From XN24 sp047921395 (lineage in GTDB: Bacteria > Pseudomonadota > Gammaproteobacteria > Steroidobacterales > XN24): a stretch of DNA of 13,722 nt. The notes beneath the pieces are model-generated. The model was not told where the DNA came from, did no database searches, and saw nothing but the letters and a program-made list of their open reading frames with translations. This document shows, piece after piece, positions 7,253-13,722 of the stretch (position 1 is the stretch's first letter; each line of letters begins with the position of its first letter). The position numbers and the translations under genes are program-made. The stretch spans positions 1 to 13,722 of the forward strand of contig JBLRWH010000068.1 of NCBI GenBank assembly GCA_047921395.1. The letters are read 5' to 3'.

Positions 7253-7792
7253 CTACGGGCTCTCAGCTTGCGGCGTGATCAGCAGGTGCCCGGGATCATA
7301 GCCCAGCGCCGGCAATCGGCTGACGATCCCGTCAAGCAGCGCGGGATCCATCTGGCGGGTACGGGACAGGATCCAGAGGTAACGCCGCGAGGGTTCACCA
7401 ATGAGCGCCCAGTCGTAATCCTCCCCGAGACCCAGCACCCAGTAATCGCCGTAGAACGGCCAGAAGAACGTCACTTTCAGCTTCGCGTTGGTGTCCTCGT
7501 CCACGATTTTCGCGCGCCCCTCGGCCTCGCGCTGCTCGCCGTCGAGGGTCTCCACCAGGCAGCGGTTGATAACGCGTATGCCGCCGTCCTCGTGCGGGCT
7601 GTAGGTCGCGCTGGTCGCGACGCAGCCTTCCTGGAATGGCGCCGGGAAGCGGGCGATCTCGTACCACGTGCCGAGGTAGCGCTCCAGGTCGACATGATCG
7701 ACCGTCGGTAGTGGCGGGTGCTTGCTCGCGCAGCCGCTCAGCATGGCGAAGAGTACGGCGGCCAGCGAGAGCCACCTGGCGGTTGAGGACAT
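7253..7792 (-). CDS. blc: Outer-membrane lipocalin lipoprotein (Blc-like)
   Basis: A 179-residue lipoprotein of the bacterial lipocalin family, which binds lipophilic ligands such as lysophospholipids or fatty acids in a beta-barrel. The signal peptide ends in the lipobox LSGC with acyl-acceptor Cys21. Residues 22-23 are Ala-Ser, not Asp, so outer-membrane sorting is expected. The lipocalin signature GTWYEIARFP is at 41-50. The second and third structurally conserved regions are seen in VTFFWPFYGDYWVLGL and in YLWILSRT. Cys57 and Cys78 might form a disulfide. Length matches E. coli Blc (177). The MscS gene follows 9 bases downstream on the same strand, so the two are probably co-transcribed, linking a membrane-lipid scavenger with a tension-gated channel. 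The start is the only ATG before the signal peptide. Confidence 0.92.
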   Translation of the reverse strand: MSSTARWLSLAAVLFAMLSGCASKHPPLPTVDHVDLERYLGTWYEIARFPAPFQEGCVATSATYSPHEDGGIRVINRCLVETLDGEQREAEGRAKIVDEDTNAKLKVTFFWPFYGDYWVLGLGEDYDWALIGEPSRRYLWILSRTRQMDPALLDGIVSRLPALGYDPGHLLITPQAESP

Positions 7793-7899
7793 CGCTTCAC
7801 CCGATTTTGATCAACTCGCACTAGCGTAACCCGCGAACGGTCAATTCTCACCTGTAGCATCCGCAGGCCATCCGCCGCCGAAAGCCCTTCTGAGCCCCC
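7793..7899. promoter_or_regulatory. Divergent lipocalin/dehydrogenase intergenic region
   Basis: These 107 bases are less GC-rich than their surroundings and should carry promoters for both directions. On the minus strand a good -35-like TTGACC lies about 55 bases before the lipocalin ATG, but no matching -10 box is at the right distance. On the plus strand TAGCAT (7855-7860) could be a -10 for the dehydrogenase, without a clear -35. GGGTGAA before the lipocalin ATG is a weak ribosome-binding site. Confidence 0.35.
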
Positions 7900-8715
7900 A
7901 TGCATGAGCCCGGCCCAGTGATGTCCCCGATTCCCGCCCAGCCCTTCGCCCTCTCGAGCTTCTCCAGGCCGTTGACCGTCCTGGTCACGGGGGCGAGCCG
8001 TGGCATCGGCCTGGCGTTCGTGCGCCATCTCGCGGCCGGCGGGCAGGCGCGCAGGGTCTGGGCCGCCTGCCGTGATCCCTGGCAGGCTGGCGAACTGGCG
8101 GGGCTGGCAGCAGAGTTCGACCCGGTGCGAACCCTGCCCCTGGATGTCACCGACGAGGACAGCCTCGCCGCGGGCGCCCGGGTCGTGGCCGCCGAGGGCG
8201 CAGCGCTGGACCTGGTGATCAACTGTGCCGGACTCCTGCACCGTCCCGGCGGGATCGCACCCGAGCGGCGCCTCGCGGAGGTCCGGGCCGACTGGCTCAT
8301 GGAGGCGTTCGCCGTCAACGGCGCGGGCCCGCTGCTGCTCGCGAAGCATTTCGAATCGCTGTTGCCGCGCCGCGAGCGCGCGGTGTTCGCGAGCCTGTCC
8401 GCCAGGGTGGGCAGCATCGGCGACAACCGGCTCGGCGGCTGGTACGCCTACCGCGGCTCCAAGGCCGCGCAGAACATGTTCCTCCGGACGCTCTCGATCG
8501 AGCTCGCGCGCCGCGCGCGCGGCGCCATCTGCGTGGCATTGCACCCGGGGACGACGGATACGGACCTGTCGCGACCGTTCCAGGGCGGCGTGCCGAGTGA
8601 CAAGCTGTTCCGTCCCGAGCGCGCGGCCGACCAGCTGCTCCGGGTGATCGACGGCCTGGCCCCGGCGGACAATGGCCGATTCTTCGGCTGGAACGGCGAA
8701 AAGATTCCCTGGTGA
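7900..8715 (+). CDS. Short-chain dehydrogenase/reductase, CsgA (C-factor)-like
   Basis: A 271-residue cytoplasmic NAD(P)-dependent oxidoreductase with a Rossmann fold. TGASRGIG at 30-37 binds the cofactor, NCAG at 108-111 stabilises the central sheet, and the catalytic set is Asn140, Ser167, Tyr184 and Lys188 (YRGSK). The sequence SARVGSIGDNRLGGWYAYR and the later LHPGTTDTDLSRPF are typical of the CsgA/C-factor subgroup. The substrate is unknown, and a signalling role as in Myxococcus should not be assumed. The start is uncertain. ATG 7900 gives the longest form, and ATG 7921 leaves 23 residues before the glycine motif and is equally plausible; neither has a Shine-Dalgarno. A five-codon frame at 7904-7921 ends in a TGATG overlap with the second ATG. 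The stop codon sits in a palindrome shared with the convergent gene. Confidence 0.92.
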   Translation: MHEPGPVMSPIPAQPFALSSFSRPLTVLVTGASRGIGLAFVRHLAAGGQARRVWAACRDPWQAGELAGLAAEFDPVRTLPLDVTDEDSLAAGARVVAAEGAALDLVINCAGLLHRPGGIAPERRLAEVRADWLMEAFAVNGAGPLLLAKHFESLLPRRERAVFASLSARVGSIGDNRLGGWYAYRGSKAAQNMFLRTLSIELARRARGAICVALHPGTTDTDLSRPFQGGVPSDKLFRPERAADQLLRVIDGLAPADNGRFFGWNGEKIPW

Positions 8716-8727
8716 GCGGTCCGCTCA
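8713..8727. terminator. Perfect palindrome containing both convergent stop codons
   Basis: TGAGCGGTCCGCTCA is a perfect 15-base inverted repeat about a central T. Its first three bases are the dehydrogenase stop, and its last three, read on the minus strand, are the stop of the 129-residue protein. In RNA it gives a six-pair stem with a three-base loop in either direction. No T tract follows on either side, so bidirectional termination is plausible but not certain. Confidence 0.4.
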
Positions 8728-9114
8728 GCCGAGCAGCCACACCACCGTCATGCCCAGCAGGGCGGCAAAGCCGAGGCCGAGCGCGACCGCGAGCAGCGGA
8801 CGATCCTCGATCAGGCCGATCAGCAGGTTGCGCCGGCCGGAGACCGCGCTCGGCTCGCCGCTGCGCGCCAACTCCGACTCGACCTCCAGGATCCTGAGCG
8901 CCTGGCCCGCCGCCTCGCGCGCCGCGGCCAGGTTCATCTCCGGGAACAGCCCCAGCGTCCGGCGCCGGGCATAGCCGTTCCCCGAATACACCAGCACCCA
9001 GCACTTGGTGCCATTCGGGAACACCGAGAACACCATGCCCTCGCCGAGCGGCGTGTCGTAGCGGCGCGGCTTCGGCGCCAGGTCGCGGAAATAGTCGTCG
9101 TTCAGCATGGTCAT
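8725..9114 (-). CDS. Membrane-anchored protein with integrase arm-type DNA-binding-like domain
   Basis: A 129-residue protein with two parts. Residues 15-75 match the pattern of the N-terminal arm-binding domain of tyrosine integrases (DUF4102-like). The pattern reads PRRYDTPLGEGMVFSVFPNG, then KCWVLVYSGNGYARRRTLG, then LFPEMNLAAAREAAGQAL. The Lys-x-Trp, Arg-Arg-x-Thr-Leu-Gly, Pro-Glu and Leu-Ala-x-Ala-Arg positions all agree. No core-binding or Arg-His-Arg-Tyr catalytic domain follows. Instead, a charged linker with Arg94, Arg95 and Arg105 leads into one hydrophobic helix at 106-128 that ends the protein. The positive-inside rule puts the arm-like domain in the cytoplasm. The ATG overlaps the antiporter stop as ATGA, so it is very likely co-translated with it. 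The family match is from pattern memory, without a search. Function unknown; an antiporter accessory is one possibility. Confidence 0.82.
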   Translation of the reverse strand: MTMLNDDYFRDLAPKPRRYDTPLGEGMVFSVFPNGTKCWVLVYSGNGYARRRTLGLFPEMNLAAAREAAGQALRILEVESELARSGEPSAVSGRRNLLIGLIEDRPLLAVALGLGFAALLGMTVVWLLG

Positions 9115-10901
9115 TTCCGGGTCATCCGGTCCCCGGCCTCGATGTCGTGCTCATCGCTGTGGAACAGGAAGGCGAGTTCACGCTCCGCCTCCGTGACGGT
9201 CTGCACGAGCCGGCCCTCGTCCTGGGCGACGGCCCGCTCGCGCTCCAGCAGGTCCTCGTCGAAGTGGCGGAACTGCCGGATGCTTTCGCGGGCCTTGTCT
9301 GCCGGATCGCCCAGCGCGAGCAGCAGGTTCTCCGCCATCTCGAGGCTGGAAACATAGTTCTCGCGAATGACGTAGTCCACGTTGCGGTCGCGCAGCGCCC
9401 GCGCATGCGCCCGGTCCGTGGCCCGCGCGAACACCTTGAGCCGCGGATAATGGCGCTTGACGAGTTCCACCGTCCGCACCGACGCCGCGACGTCCTCCAT
9501 GGCGACGACGAACACCTTCGCGCGATCCACGTGGGCCGCCCGCAGCAGCTCGAGCCGGGAGGCGTCGCCGTAGTAGACGATGTTGCCGAAGCGTCGGACG
9601 AAGTCGACCTGGTGGGTATCCGACTCCAGCGCGGTGAACGGGATGCGGCGCATGTTCAGGACGCGCGCGACGACCTGGCCGAAGCGCCCCAGGCCCGCGA
9701 TGATGACGTCGTGGTCCCGCTCGTCTTCGACCTTGTCCCACTCGCGCTTGTCCTCGCGCGCCCGGCTGGCCCGTCCCAGGCGCTCGTCGGCGAGCACCAG
9801 GAAGGGCGTGGCGATCATCGACAGGGTCACGATGAGAACCAGCAGCTCGAACAGGTCCCGCTCGATGAGCCGGCCCTGCAGCGCGGCGGCGAACAGGACG
9901 AAGGCGAACTCCCCGCCCTGGGCCAGCACGAACGCGAGGCTGCGCGCCGAGGTCGTCGGCAGCCCGCTGATGCGCCCGACGAAGAACAGCACCGCGGCCT
10001 TGAGGCCGATCAGGGCGACGGTCATGCCGAGGATCTGCCACGGGATGTCTGCGAGCAGGCCCAGGTTCGTGGACATCCCGACCGCGACGAAGAACAGCCC
10101 GAGGAGCAGCCCCTTGAAGGGCTCGATCTCGGCCTCGAGCTCGTGGCGGAACTCCGAATCCGCCAGCAGCACGCCCGCGAGGAAGGCGCCGAGTCCCGCG
10201 GAGAGGCCGACCTGGACCATCAGCAGCGAGGCGCCCACGACCACCACCAGCGCCGTCGCGGTGAAGATCTCGTGCCCCCCGTCCCGGGCCGCGATCCGGA
10301 ACATCGGCCGCAGGAGCCAGCGCCCGCCGGCGATCAGCGCCAGCACAGCGCCGAGCTGCAGGAGGACATTCGTTGACGGCGAGTCGCCCGTTGCCACGGG
10401 AGCCAGCATCGGGATCAGCGCGAGGAGCGGGATCACCGCGATGTCCTGCAGCAGCAGGATGGTGAAGGCCGTGCGTCCGTGGCGGGTCGTGAGCTGCTTG
10501 CGCTCGGCCAGCAGCTGCAGGACGAAGGCGGTGGAGGAGAGGGCGAGGATCAGGCCGATGATCAGCGCAGACTTCCACGCCAGGCCGAACGCGAGGCCGG
10601 CGCCCGAGAGCAGGGCGCCGGTCAGCAGGACCTGCATCGTGCCCGTGCCGAAAATACCCTTGCGCAGCGCCCAGAGGCGCGTCGGCTGCAGCTCGAGGCC
10701 GATGATGAACAACAGCAGGACGACACCGAACTCCGCCAGGTGCAGGATCCGGTCCACGTCGGCGAACAGCTTGAGCCCCCAGGGGCCGATGACGATCCCG
10801 GCCGCCAGGTAGCCGAGTACCGAGCCGAACCCGAACCGCCGCGCGATGGGCACGGCGATGACGGCGGCGATGAGGTAGGCCAGCAGTTCGGTCAGGGACA
10901 T
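9111..10901 (-). CDS. KefB/KefC-like potassium:proton antiporter (CPA2 family) with TrkA-N domain
   Basis: A 596-residue inner-membrane antiporter that probably exchanges K+ for H+. Residues 1-370 form the CPA2 transport domain, with GIVIGPWGL at 35-43, HLAEFGVVLLLFIIGLEL at 54-71 and the ion-site Gln152-Asp153 in LLQDIAVIP. The regulatory loop between membrane and cytosolic parts reads HELEAEIEPFK at 253-263, where E. coli KefC has HALESDIEPFK. The soluble half starts with the Rossmann motif GLGRFGQ at 403-409 and continues as a KTN/RCK domain (YYGDASRLELL, FARATDRAHARAL). This resembles the glutathione-adduct-sensing domain of KefB and KefC. Length matches those proteins (601 and 620). No KefF or KefG gene is adjacent; the coupled partner is the arm-domain protein. 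GGGAAAG lies about six bases before the ATG. KefB versus KefC cannot be decided. Confidence 0.93.
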   Translation of the reverse strand: MSLTELLAYLIAAVIAVPIARRFGFGSVLGYLAAGIVIGPWGLKLFADVDRILHLAEFGVVLLLFIIGLELQPTRLWALRKGIFGTGTMQVLLTGALLSGAGLAFGLAWKSALIIGLILALSSTAFVLQLLAERKQLTTRHGRTAFTILLLQDIAVIPLLALIPMLAPVATGDSPSTNVLLQLGAVLALIAGGRWLLRPMFRIAARDGGHEIFTATALVVVVGASLLMVQVGLSAGLGAFLAGVLLADSEFRHELEAEIEPFKGLLLGLFFVAVGMSTNLGLLADIPWQILGMTVALIGLKAAVLFFVGRISGLPTTSARSLAFVLAQGGEFAFVLFAAALQGRLIERDLFELLVLIVTLSMIATPFLVLADERLGRASRAREDKREWDKVEDERDHDVIIAGLGRFGQVVARVLNMRRIPFTALESDTHQVDFVRRFGNIVYYGDASRLELLRAAHVDRAKVFVVAMEDVAASVRTVELVKRHYPRLKVFARATDRAHARALRDRNVDYVIRENYVSSLEMAENLLLALGDPADKARESIRQFRHFDEDLLERERAVAQDEGRLVQTVTEAERELAFLFHSDEHDIEAGDRMTRK

Positions 10902-10939
10902 CCACTTTCCCGCGAGACATGAAGGTTGGGCGGCACTTC

Positions 10940-10968
10940 ATTATGCTTGTACCCGCGGAACAGCCCAA
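10940..10968 (-). promoter_or_regulatory. Candidate sigma70 promoter for the Kef-like antiporter operon
   Basis: On the minus strand, TTGGGC (10968-10963) is followed after exactly 17 bases by CATAAT (10945-10940), a five-of-six -10 box. Transcription would begin near 10932, giving a leader of about 30 bases that includes the GGGAAAG ribosome-binding site. It is the best promoter-like sequence in the window and lies in the divergent gap with the hydrolase gene. Confidence 0.45.
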
Positions 10969-11017
10969 GCAGGGCGTTGCAGCGGTCGGCATCACCGCTC
11001 ACGACGGGGGTCACGGC

Positions 11018-12421
11018 ATGGACTATGAAATGGCGCGCAGGCCGGAAACCTGGCTGCTGGCCCTCGCGGGCATCGCCTGGTTCGGTTGCGGGGCCGATGG
11101 CGGCGTGGCCGGCTTGCTCGCCGCAGCGGTGCCGGGCGCCTTGTTGCTGGGCAGCGCCACCGGCTCCCTGCTGTTTCCCGGCGACCGCCTGATCCCGCGC
11201 GCCGGCGCCACCGGGGCGCTGGTGGGTCTCGTGTTCGCCGTCCTGCTGCTGCTGTTTGCGCCGCTGACCGCGCTCCTCCTCGGCGCACTGTCGGCCGCCG
11301 CGGGGCTGGCGGCCGCCCGGCTCACGGCCGAGGACCTGGAGCGCGTCGAAGGCCAGCCAGTGCCCGGGCTGGACCTCCAGGTCGCGGCGGAGATCGCCCT
11401 GGACGAGGCGGTGATCGGCACCCTGACGACTTTCATGGGCGTCTACAGCCGGCCGATCCAGGCGCGGGTGGGCGAAGAGCTGGAAGAAACCCTGGACTGG
11501 GTGCGGGCCGGCGGCTGGATGAACGAGCCGGCGAGTTTTCACGAGACCCCCCCGTCGATGGGGCCGGTGGCCGTCGCGCCGGCGCGCACCGCAGGGCTCG
11601 ATTACGAGGTGATGCGGTACCAGAGCGAGTTCGAGCCGCGGCGCGGTGCGCCTGGCCGCGAGCGCTGGCTGGGGTACGTGAAAAACCGCAACGCCGAGGT
11701 CAGGATCATCCGCGCCCAGCGCAGCCGCGACTGGCTGATCTGCATCCACGGCCTCGCCATGGGGCATGCCCCGTTGGACCTGCGCGCCATGGGGGCGGGC
11801 TGGCTGCATCGTCATGGCGTGAACCTGGCTTTCCCGGTGCTGCCGCTGCACGGACCACGCGCCATCCACTCCCTCGCGAGCGGCGCGGGCTTCATCACCG
11901 GCGACGTGGCCAACACCCTGCACGCGCTGACCCAGACGGCGTGGGACGTGCGCCGCCTCGTGGCCTGGCTCAGGGAGGAGGGTGCTGAGCGCATCGGCCT
12001 GGTCGGCCTCTCGCTGGGCGGTTATTCCACGGCGCTGATCGCCTCGCTCGAGGACGACATCGATTGCGCGATCGCCGGGATCCCGGCGGCCGAGTTCGGC
12101 GAACTCACCTGCTACCATGCGAGCGGCCGGGCGCTCGCGAAGGCCGCCGAGGCGCGCATCACGCCCGAGCGGATCGCCGCTGCGCTGACCCCCGTCGCGC
12201 CGCTCATGCTCACGCCGCGTATCCCGCGCGAGCAGCGTTTCATTTTCGGTGCGCTCGCGGACCGCTTCGTGCCGCCGACCCAGGTGGAGGCATTGTGGCG
12301 CCACTGGGATTGCCCCGAGATCACCTGGTACCCGGGGGGGCACCTCGGCTTTCGTTTCCACCCCTCGGTGCGGGAACTCGTCGATCGCGCCCTCGGCGCC
12401 ACGCTGTTGCGCCCGCGATGA
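11018..12421 (+). CDS. Membrane-anchored alpha/beta hydrolase, family uncertain
   Basis: A 467-residue protein with hydrophobic segments at about 30-53 and 65-98, then an alpha/beta-hydrolase domain that probably faces the cytoplasm. His244-Gly245 in LICIHGLAMGH forms the oxyanion region. The nucleophile elbow is GLSLGGYS with Ser332, and the remaining triad members are Asp415 (ADRFVPP) and His442 (GGHLGF). The complete triad argues for an active esterase, lipase or acyl-transfer enzyme. The layout of the lid (LPLHGPRAIHSLASG) loosely recalls ABHD18/DUF2048 proteins, but I would not assign it. The frame is open from 10919. ATG 11018 is preferred because GGGGG precedes it by seven bases and because 10919 or 10943 would run through the antiporter promoter. 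ATG 11030 is possible. Its TGA overlaps the ABC1 kinase ATG, so the two are translationally coupled. Confidence 0.85.
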   Translation: MDYEMARRPETWLLALAGIAWFGCGADGGVAGLLAAAVPGALLLGSATGSLLFPGDRLIPRAGATGALVGLVFAVLLLLFAPLTALLLGALSAAAGLAAARLTAEDLERVEGQPVPGLDLQVAAEIALDEAVIGTLTTFMGVYSRPIQARVGEELEETLDWVRAGGWMNEPASFHETPPSMGPVAVAPARTAGLDYEVMRYQSEFEPRRGAPGRERWLGYVKNRNAEVRIIRAQRSRDWLICIHGLAMGHAPLDLRAMGAGWLHRHGVNLAFPVLPLHGPRAIHSLASGAGFITGDVANTLHALTQTAWDVRRLVAWLREEGAERIGLVGLSLGGYSTALIASLEDDIDCAIAGIPAAEFGELTCYHASGRALAKAAEARITPERIAAALTPVAPLMLTPRIPREQRFIFGALADRFVPPTQVEALWRHWDCPEITWYPGGHLGFRFHPSVRELVDRALGATLLRPR

Positions 12422-13722
12422 ACGCCGCGACGGAGATGCTGGGCCTGACGGTCAAGGGCGCCCTGCGTCTCGGCCAGACCGGGCGCGTGCTCGCCGGTAC
12501 GGGTGTCGGCTGGCTGATGGGCGACCGCCCCCCGACGCCGCGCCTGGTGCGGCAGACTTTCGAGCGCCTTGGCGCCACCTACGTCAAGCTCGGCCAGCTG
12601 ATCGCCAGCTCGCCATCCATGTTCCCCGAGCCCTGGGTCACCGAGTTCCAGCATTGCCTGGACCAGACCTCCCCGCTGCCCTGGCGCACCATCCGCCGCG
12701 CGCTCAGGGAAGAGCTCGGCGACAAGCTCGAGACCGAGTTCCTGTGGGTGGACCCGGAGCCGCTGGCTTCGGCCTCGATCGCGCAGGTGCACGCCGCCCG
12801 CCTCAAGACCGGCGAGGATGTCGTTCTCAAGGTGCGCAAGCCGGGCGTGCAAAAGGTCATCGTCACCGACCTGAACCTGCTGCACCTCGTCGCGCGGGTG
12901 GCGGAACGCGTCACGCCCGGCGCGGCGCATGCATCGCTGGCGGCGATCGTCGAGGAGATCCAGAACTCGATGATGGAGGAGTGCGATTTTCTCAAGGAGG
13001 CGGCCAACATCGAGGCCTTCCGCCAGTATCTCGACGACACGCTGAACCGTGATGCCGCCGTACCGCGCGTCTACCCGGAGTTGAGCACCGCGCGCGTCCT
13101 CACCATGGAGCGCTTCTTCGGCGCCTCGCTGACCGACCCGGCGGGCCTGCGCCGCTGCACCGACGACCCGGAGGGACTGCTGGTGTCGGCGCTGAACACC
13201 TGGTTCGGCAGCCTGATGCACTGCCGGACCTTCCACGCCGACCTGCACGCCGGCAACCTGATGGCGCTGCGCGACGGCCGCGTCGGCTTCATCGACTTCG
13301 GCATCGTCGGGCGCATCCGCGAGGAAACCTGGCGCGCCATGTTCGCCCTCGCGGAGGGCCTGCCGAAGGGAGACTTCGGCGCCGTGGCCGAGGGGCTCGC
13401 CACCATGGGCGCGACCCGCGACGGCGTGGACACGGCGCGCCTCGCGACCGATCTCGAGGCCCTGTTCCGCCGGCTGGACCTGGCGCCGGTCAAGCCCGGG
13501 GACGAGGTGACCTACCCGGTCTACGACGAACCTCCGGAGGACGAGGACCTGAACCGGATGCTGATGGACCTGGTGGCCGTCGGGCGCCGCCACGGCATCC
13601 GCTTCCCGCGCGAGTTCACCCTGCTGGTGAAGCAGTTCCTGTACTTCGACCGCTACATCCGCATGCTGGCGCCGGACCTGGCGCTGTTCGGTGATTCAAG
13701 GGTGCATGCCTTGCCGAACTAG
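12418..13722 (+). CDS. ABC1/UbiB/ADCK-family atypical kinase (AarF-like)
   Basis: A 434-residue atypical kinase-like ATPase of the family that supports ubiquinone biosynthesis and lipid handling. Landmarks in order are the KxGQ motif YVKLGQ (55-60), the Ala-rich loop LASASIAQVH (116-125), Lys138 in VLKVRKPG and the ExD motif EECDF (Glu188, Asp190). They continue with the catalytic HADLHAGN (273-280) and the metal-binding DFG (293-295). All expected active-site residues are present. It is shorter than E. coli UbiB (546) and lacks a clear C-terminal pair of membrane helices, and no ubiD, ubiE or ubiJ gene is near. It is therefore more likely an ABC1 paralogue than the UbiB of the ubi operon. 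The ATG at 12418 overlaps the hydrolase stop as ATGA. The TAG at 13720-13722 is the last codon of the window, so the gene is complete. Confidence 0.93.
   Translation: MNAATEMLGLTVKGALRLGQTGRVLAGTGVGWLMGDRPPTPRLVRQTFERLGATYVKLGQLIASSPSMFPEPWVTEFQHCLDQTSPLPWRTIRRALREELGDKLETEFLWVDPEPLASASIAQVHAARLKTGEDVVLKVRKPGVQKVIVTDLNLLHLVARVAERVTPGAAHASLAAIVEEIQNSMMEECDFLKEAANIEAFRQYLDDTLNRDAAVPRVYPELSTARVLTMERFFGASLTDPAGLRRCTDDPEGLLVSALNTWFGSLMHCRTFHADLHAGNLMALRDGRVGFIDFGIVGRIREETWRAMFALAEGLPKGDFGAVAEGLATMGATRDGVDTARLATDLEALFRRLDLAPVKPGDEVTYPVYDEPPEDEDLNRMLMDLVAVGRRHGIRFPREFTLLVKQFLYFDRYIRMLAPDLALFGDSRVHALPN

Noticed and set aside
8725..9114. Remnant of a degraded phage integrase or integrative element
   Set aside because: The frame is intact, has a designed-looking C-terminal membrane helix and an exact ATGA coupling to the antiporter; no attachment repeat, tRNA or other mobile gene is nearby.
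9147..10376. Open frame of 409 codons antisense to the antiporter, with another long frame on the minus strand at 9178-10995
   Set aside because: Both are shadows of the Kef-like gene, whose frame has clear transmembrane and KTN motifs; the alternatives are compositionally biased and motif-free.
10892..12361. Open frame of 489 codons antisense to the hydrolase
   Set aside because: His/Arg/Gln/Ala-rich shadow frame without domains; the plus strand encodes a complete catalytic triad.
12112..13593. Open frame of 493 codons antisense to the ABC1 kinase
   Set aside because: The plus strand carries every ABC1 motif; the antisense product has only shadow composition.

Overview
This window is compact, GC-rich chromosomal DNA with short intergenic gaps and strong codon-position GC bias. 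The gene set points to a Gram-negative proteobacterium, most likely a gammaproteobacterium: ZnuA/ZnuC zinc uptake, TtcA tRNA thiolation, a Blc-type lipocalin lipoprotein, a large MscS channel with a periplasmic domain, a KefB/KefC-like antiporter and an ABC1/UbiB kinase. I see no rRNA, tRNA, CRISPR array, insertion sequence or prophage. Twelve protein genes account for almost all of the sequence. No intergenic stretch exceeds about 200 bases.

Layout. Positions 1-1087 (minus) carry znuA followed by znuC, which runs off the left edge. ttcA (1167-1991, plus) is divergent from them. A 201-base gap contains an exact four-unit octamer tract. A small RRM RNA-binding protein (2193-2456, minus) follows and is divergent from a secreted S9 peptidase (2643-4730, plus). 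The peptidase converges on and overlaps an MscS-family channel (4664-7243, minus). The channel lies 9 bases downstream of a lipocalin gene (7253-7792, minus), probably in one operon. A CsgA-like short-chain dehydrogenase (7900-8715, plus) converges, with a 9-base gap, on a 129-residue protein (8725-9114, minus). That protein is coupled by an ATGA overlap to a KefB/KefC-like antiporter (9111-10901, minus). A membrane-anchored alpha/beta hydrolase (11018-12421, plus) is coupled by an ATGA overlap to an ABC1 kinase (12418-13722, plus), whose stop codon is the last codon of the window.

Functional theme. Much of the window concerns the envelope: metal uptake, ion efflux and osmotic gating, an outer-membrane lipocalin, an exported peptidase and a membrane-anchored hydrolase. 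Three gene pairs share four-base ATGA overlaps (znuA/znuC, antiporter/129-residue protein, hydrolase/ABC1 kinase), which suggests tight co-expression.

The most unusual item is the 129-residue protein. It looks like the arm-type DNA-binding domain of tyrosine integrases, without any recombinase domain, joined to a C-terminal membrane anchor and coupled to a Kef antiporter where KefF/KefG-type ancillary subunits might be expected. Other notable points are the hydrolase-ABC1 pair, a nested inverted repeat at the peptidase/MscS junction, a palindrome that contains both stop codons of the dehydrogenase/129-residue-protein junction, and a ZnuA with alanine in place of the first metal-binding histidine.
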